64,000 nucleotides of DNA, taken from contig OZ257155.1 in the NCBI GenBank assembly GCA_965279355.1, forward strand, positions 1,674,001 to 1,738,000, in the 5' to 3' direction. The translations under genes and the position numbers were made by a program. The stretch comes from G965279355 sp965279355 (GTDB taxonomy: Bacteria; Pseudomonadota; Alphaproteobacteria; CACIAM-22H2). Of this stretch, positions 62,394-64,000 are shown in pieces (position 1 is the first letter of the stretch; every line of letters starts with the position of its first letter). The notes under the pieces are model-generated. The model had not been told where the DNA came from and made no database searches. It worked only from the letters and a program-made list of their open reading frames with translations.

Positions 62394-63806
62394 TCAGTTG
62401 CGGACACCAGCCTCGATCATCAACTCGCCGACCTTCACCATGCGGCCGTGGATCGGCAGGATAGTGTCGACATCGAGCTTCAGCCGCTGGATGTTTTCCA
62501 TGAGATTGAGCGTGATCGGGCTGAGATAGGCCGGCGTCTGCGTGACCGGTGCCCGCGGGCTGAATGCATCCGCCACGATCAGGATCTTCTCGCGTGGCAG
62601 ATAGCCGATGACGAATCCCTCGGCATGCGGATTGTCCTTCAGGATATGGAGCTCGATGCTCCGCGTCCCGTCGCTCACCACATGCTTGTCGCCGCTGAAC
62701 CCTTCGATCTTCGCCTGCTTGCCGGCCCGCGCCAGCTTGTCGGGATTGAGCGTACGCGGCGCCCGGTAGGCCTGCTCAAAGAACGGCTTTGCAACCTCCG
62801 GCACGACAAGTGTCGCATCTTCAGCGGCAGCCGCACGCAAACCTCCGGAATGATCGAAATGATGGTGGGTCATCAAAACCGTCCGGATCGGCTTGCCCGG
62901 GATAGCGTCCTTCGTCGCCTGGATCGCGAGGTTGGTCCGGCCGTCGCCCAGCGGCGCCTCGAACAGCACGATGTGGTCGCGCATCTCGATCGCCACGCTG
63001 TTATGCGAGCCGCCATGGACGAAGAAAATGCCGTCCGCCGCCTTGTCGACCTTCACCTCGTTGGGAACGGCGGCGATCTGGGCCGGCGCCGTCACCAAGC
63101 CTGTGTTCGGCTTCACGTCCCGCACAATCACGTCGAGGATGGGATGCCCGCCGGCCGTCTGGACGATGCGGCTGGGAAACTTCACCCCGCCGTAGTCCTT
63201 GTAGTCGAAAAAGGTGGTGACGACCTGCATGTCGCCGAACACCGGATTGTCGATGATGGATTCGACCTTGGAGACGAGGTTCTGGCTGTTCACCGTGGCC
63301 TTCGCCTTGAACTTGCCGGCGCGGGTGATTTCGAAGCTGCTCCCGTCCATCTTCGCGCCATCGGTCATGGCGGCCTTCACAATGCCGTGCGGCATCGTCC
63401 ACAGGTCATGCTGGAGCTGGGTGGCGGATGCCGGGCTGGGCGCCTCGATCGGAAAGAGGATAGCCCAGGCCCGGTCGCCGGACAGCCCGGCGCCGCGCCG
63501 CAGTTCGCCGGTCAGCGGAATGGCGCCGCCGCCGTAGAGATCGCCGCGGGTCACCACTGTCTCGAGGCTGAGCTCACCCTTGCTGTAGTCGTCGACGCGC
63601 TGATACCGGGTGAGATTCATCCGCGGCCAACCCATGCCGGGGCGGTTCGCCTGGCCGAGCGCATAGAAGCTGCCGGTACCCTCGAACTGGACCGAATTGG
63701 GGCTGCCCATGGCCTTGGCCACATCGCTGAGATCGGCCAGCGCGGGCTGGCCTACCGTGAAGCCTGCCCCGATCACCGCCATGGCGGCGAACTTTAACGT
63801 TTTCAT
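62394..63806 (-). CDS. Exported metallo-beta-lactamase-fold hydrolase
   Basis: 470 residues from the ATG at 63806 with ideal GGAGG. A Sec signal peptide (about 1-24, ending PALA) leads into a beta-rich N-terminal region (about 25-250, lipoprotein carrier-like strands such as NPVFGDMQVVTTFFDYKDYG). An MBL domain follows (about 260-450) with the HxHxDH motif MTHHHFDHSGG, further metal ligands in NPHAEGFVIGY and VADAFSPR, and the late LPIHGR. The substrate is unknown. It is flanked by its own terminator and by the groL terminator upstream. Confidence 0.88.
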   Translation of the reverse strand: MKTLKFAAMAVIGAGFTVGQPALADLSDVAKAMGSPNSVQFEGTGSFYALGQANRPGMGWPRMNLTRYQRVDDYSKGELSLETVVTRGDLYGGGAIPLTGELRRGAGLSGDRAWAILFPIEAPSPASATQLQHDLWTMPHGIVKAAMTDGAKMDGSSFEITRAGKFKAKATVNSQNLVSKVESIIDNPVFGDMQVVTTFFDYKDYGGVKFPSRIVQTAGGHPILDVIVRDVKPNTGLVTAPAQIAAVPNEVKVDKAADGIFFVHGGSHNSVAIEMRDHIVLFEAPLGDGRTNLAIQATKDAIPGKPIRTVLMTHHHFDHSGGLRAAAAEDATLVVPEVAKPFFEQAYRAPRTLNPDKLARAGKQAKIEGFSGDKHVVSDGTRSIELHILKDNPHAEGFVIGYLPREKILIVADAFSPRAPVTQTPAYLSPITLNLMENIQRLKLDVDTILPIHGRMVKVGELMIEAGVRN

Positions 63807-63889
63807 TGGTTTCCTCCCTTGGAGACCGACGCGATCCCTCACCGCGCGGTCCTGCCAGAAGGAACACCTCCGGGACCGGCACATTCCCC

Positions 63890-63920
63890 AAAAGAAAAGG
63901 GCGGGTCTTGCGACCCGCCC
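63890..63920 (-). terminator. Rho-independent terminator of groL
   Basis: A perfect 9-bp stem GGGCGGGTC/GACCCGCCC (63899-63907 and 63912-63920) with a four-base loop is followed on the minus strand by TTTTCTTTT. It lies 28 bases after the groL stop. Confidence 0.9.
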
Positions 63921-63947
63921 TCTCTGTCTCTGCAAGGTGGTCTGGAC

Positions 63948-64000
63948 TTAGAAGTCCATCCCGCCCATGCCGCCCATACCGCCGCCGCCGTGATCGTGGC
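63948..64000 (-). CDS. groL: Chaperonin GroEL, C-terminal end
   Basis: Only the last 16-17 codons are inside the window. They end in His-Asp-His, a glycine run and three Gly-Gly-Met repeats before Asp-Phe-stop, the unmistakable GroEL C-terminal tail that lines the chaperonin cavity. A strong terminator follows. Confidence 0.95.
   Translation of the reverse strand, partial: HDHGGGGMGGMGGMDF

Overview
The window reads as chromosomal DNA of a GC-rich alphaproteobacterium. The evidence is a class I lysyl-tRNA synthetase, a DUF1178 protein, a TIGR01459 HAD protein, ubiG, a RodZ-ispG pair, EcfG-type stress promoters (GGAAC-N16/17-CGTT) and a GroEL with a GGM-repeat tail. Three orphan Bug-type binding proteins and several amidohydrolases fit a soil or freshwater Rhodospirillales/Hyphomicrobiales lifestyle. 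The genus cannot be fixed from this sequence alone. No rRNA, tRNA, CRISPR array, transposase or prophage gene was seen. No gap without a gene exceeds about 225 bases.

Layout. 0-16.4 kb is housekeeping: ispG (partial), rodZ, ptsP, a nitronate monooxygenase-like gene, lysC, ubiG, DUF1178, two further methyltransferases, grxC, comF, mutT-argJ, a periplasmic PpiC-type isomerase, secA and an acetyltransferase. 16.3-21.4 kb holds a 1590-residue membrane-anchored coiled-coil protein built from 54 tandem units of about 25 residues, bracketed by two copies of a dispersed inverted-repeat element. 21.4-28.3 kb has methylmalonyl-CoA mutase (apparently with a non-canonical start), an AT-rich DUF2971 gene, a ChrB-domain protein, dispersed repeats, a Bug receptor, an EAL phosphodiesterase and a DUF1003 membrane protein.

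28.3-32.7 kb is a stress-flavoured patch: orphan MsrQ, a small exported protein, hemerythrin, a zinc metallopeptidase, a small secreted protein and a CHRD lipoprotein. Three EcfG-type promoters lie here. 32.7-37.3 kb has a 2-oxoglutarate oxygenase, an amidohydrolase, an SRPBCC/class III cyclase and a small unknown protein. 37.3-44.0 kb is a six-gene minus-strand run: DUF952, pyrD, an OGT-type glycosyltransferase, a TipF-like degenerate EAL protein, a HAD phosphatase-like protein and an enolase-superfamily enzyme. 44.1-46.5 kb has an S24-type repressor whose catalytic lysine appears replaced, and class I lysS.

46.6-56.8 kb is a catabolic region: an FMN monooxygenase behind a possible sigma54 promoter, a MarR-amidohydrolase-hydrolase operon with a palindromic operator, two Bug receptors, an ACMSD-type amidohydrolase, an NTF2/PNPOx fusion and a membrane-tailed flavoprotein. 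56.9-64 kb has HD-GYP, a DinG-type helicase, a ferritin-like unknown, an AEC transporter, an exported metallo-beta-lactamase-fold enzyme and the end of groL. The most unusual object is the 54-repeat protein. Together with the TipF-like protein it suggests a polar-organisation module, which is an inference from architecture.
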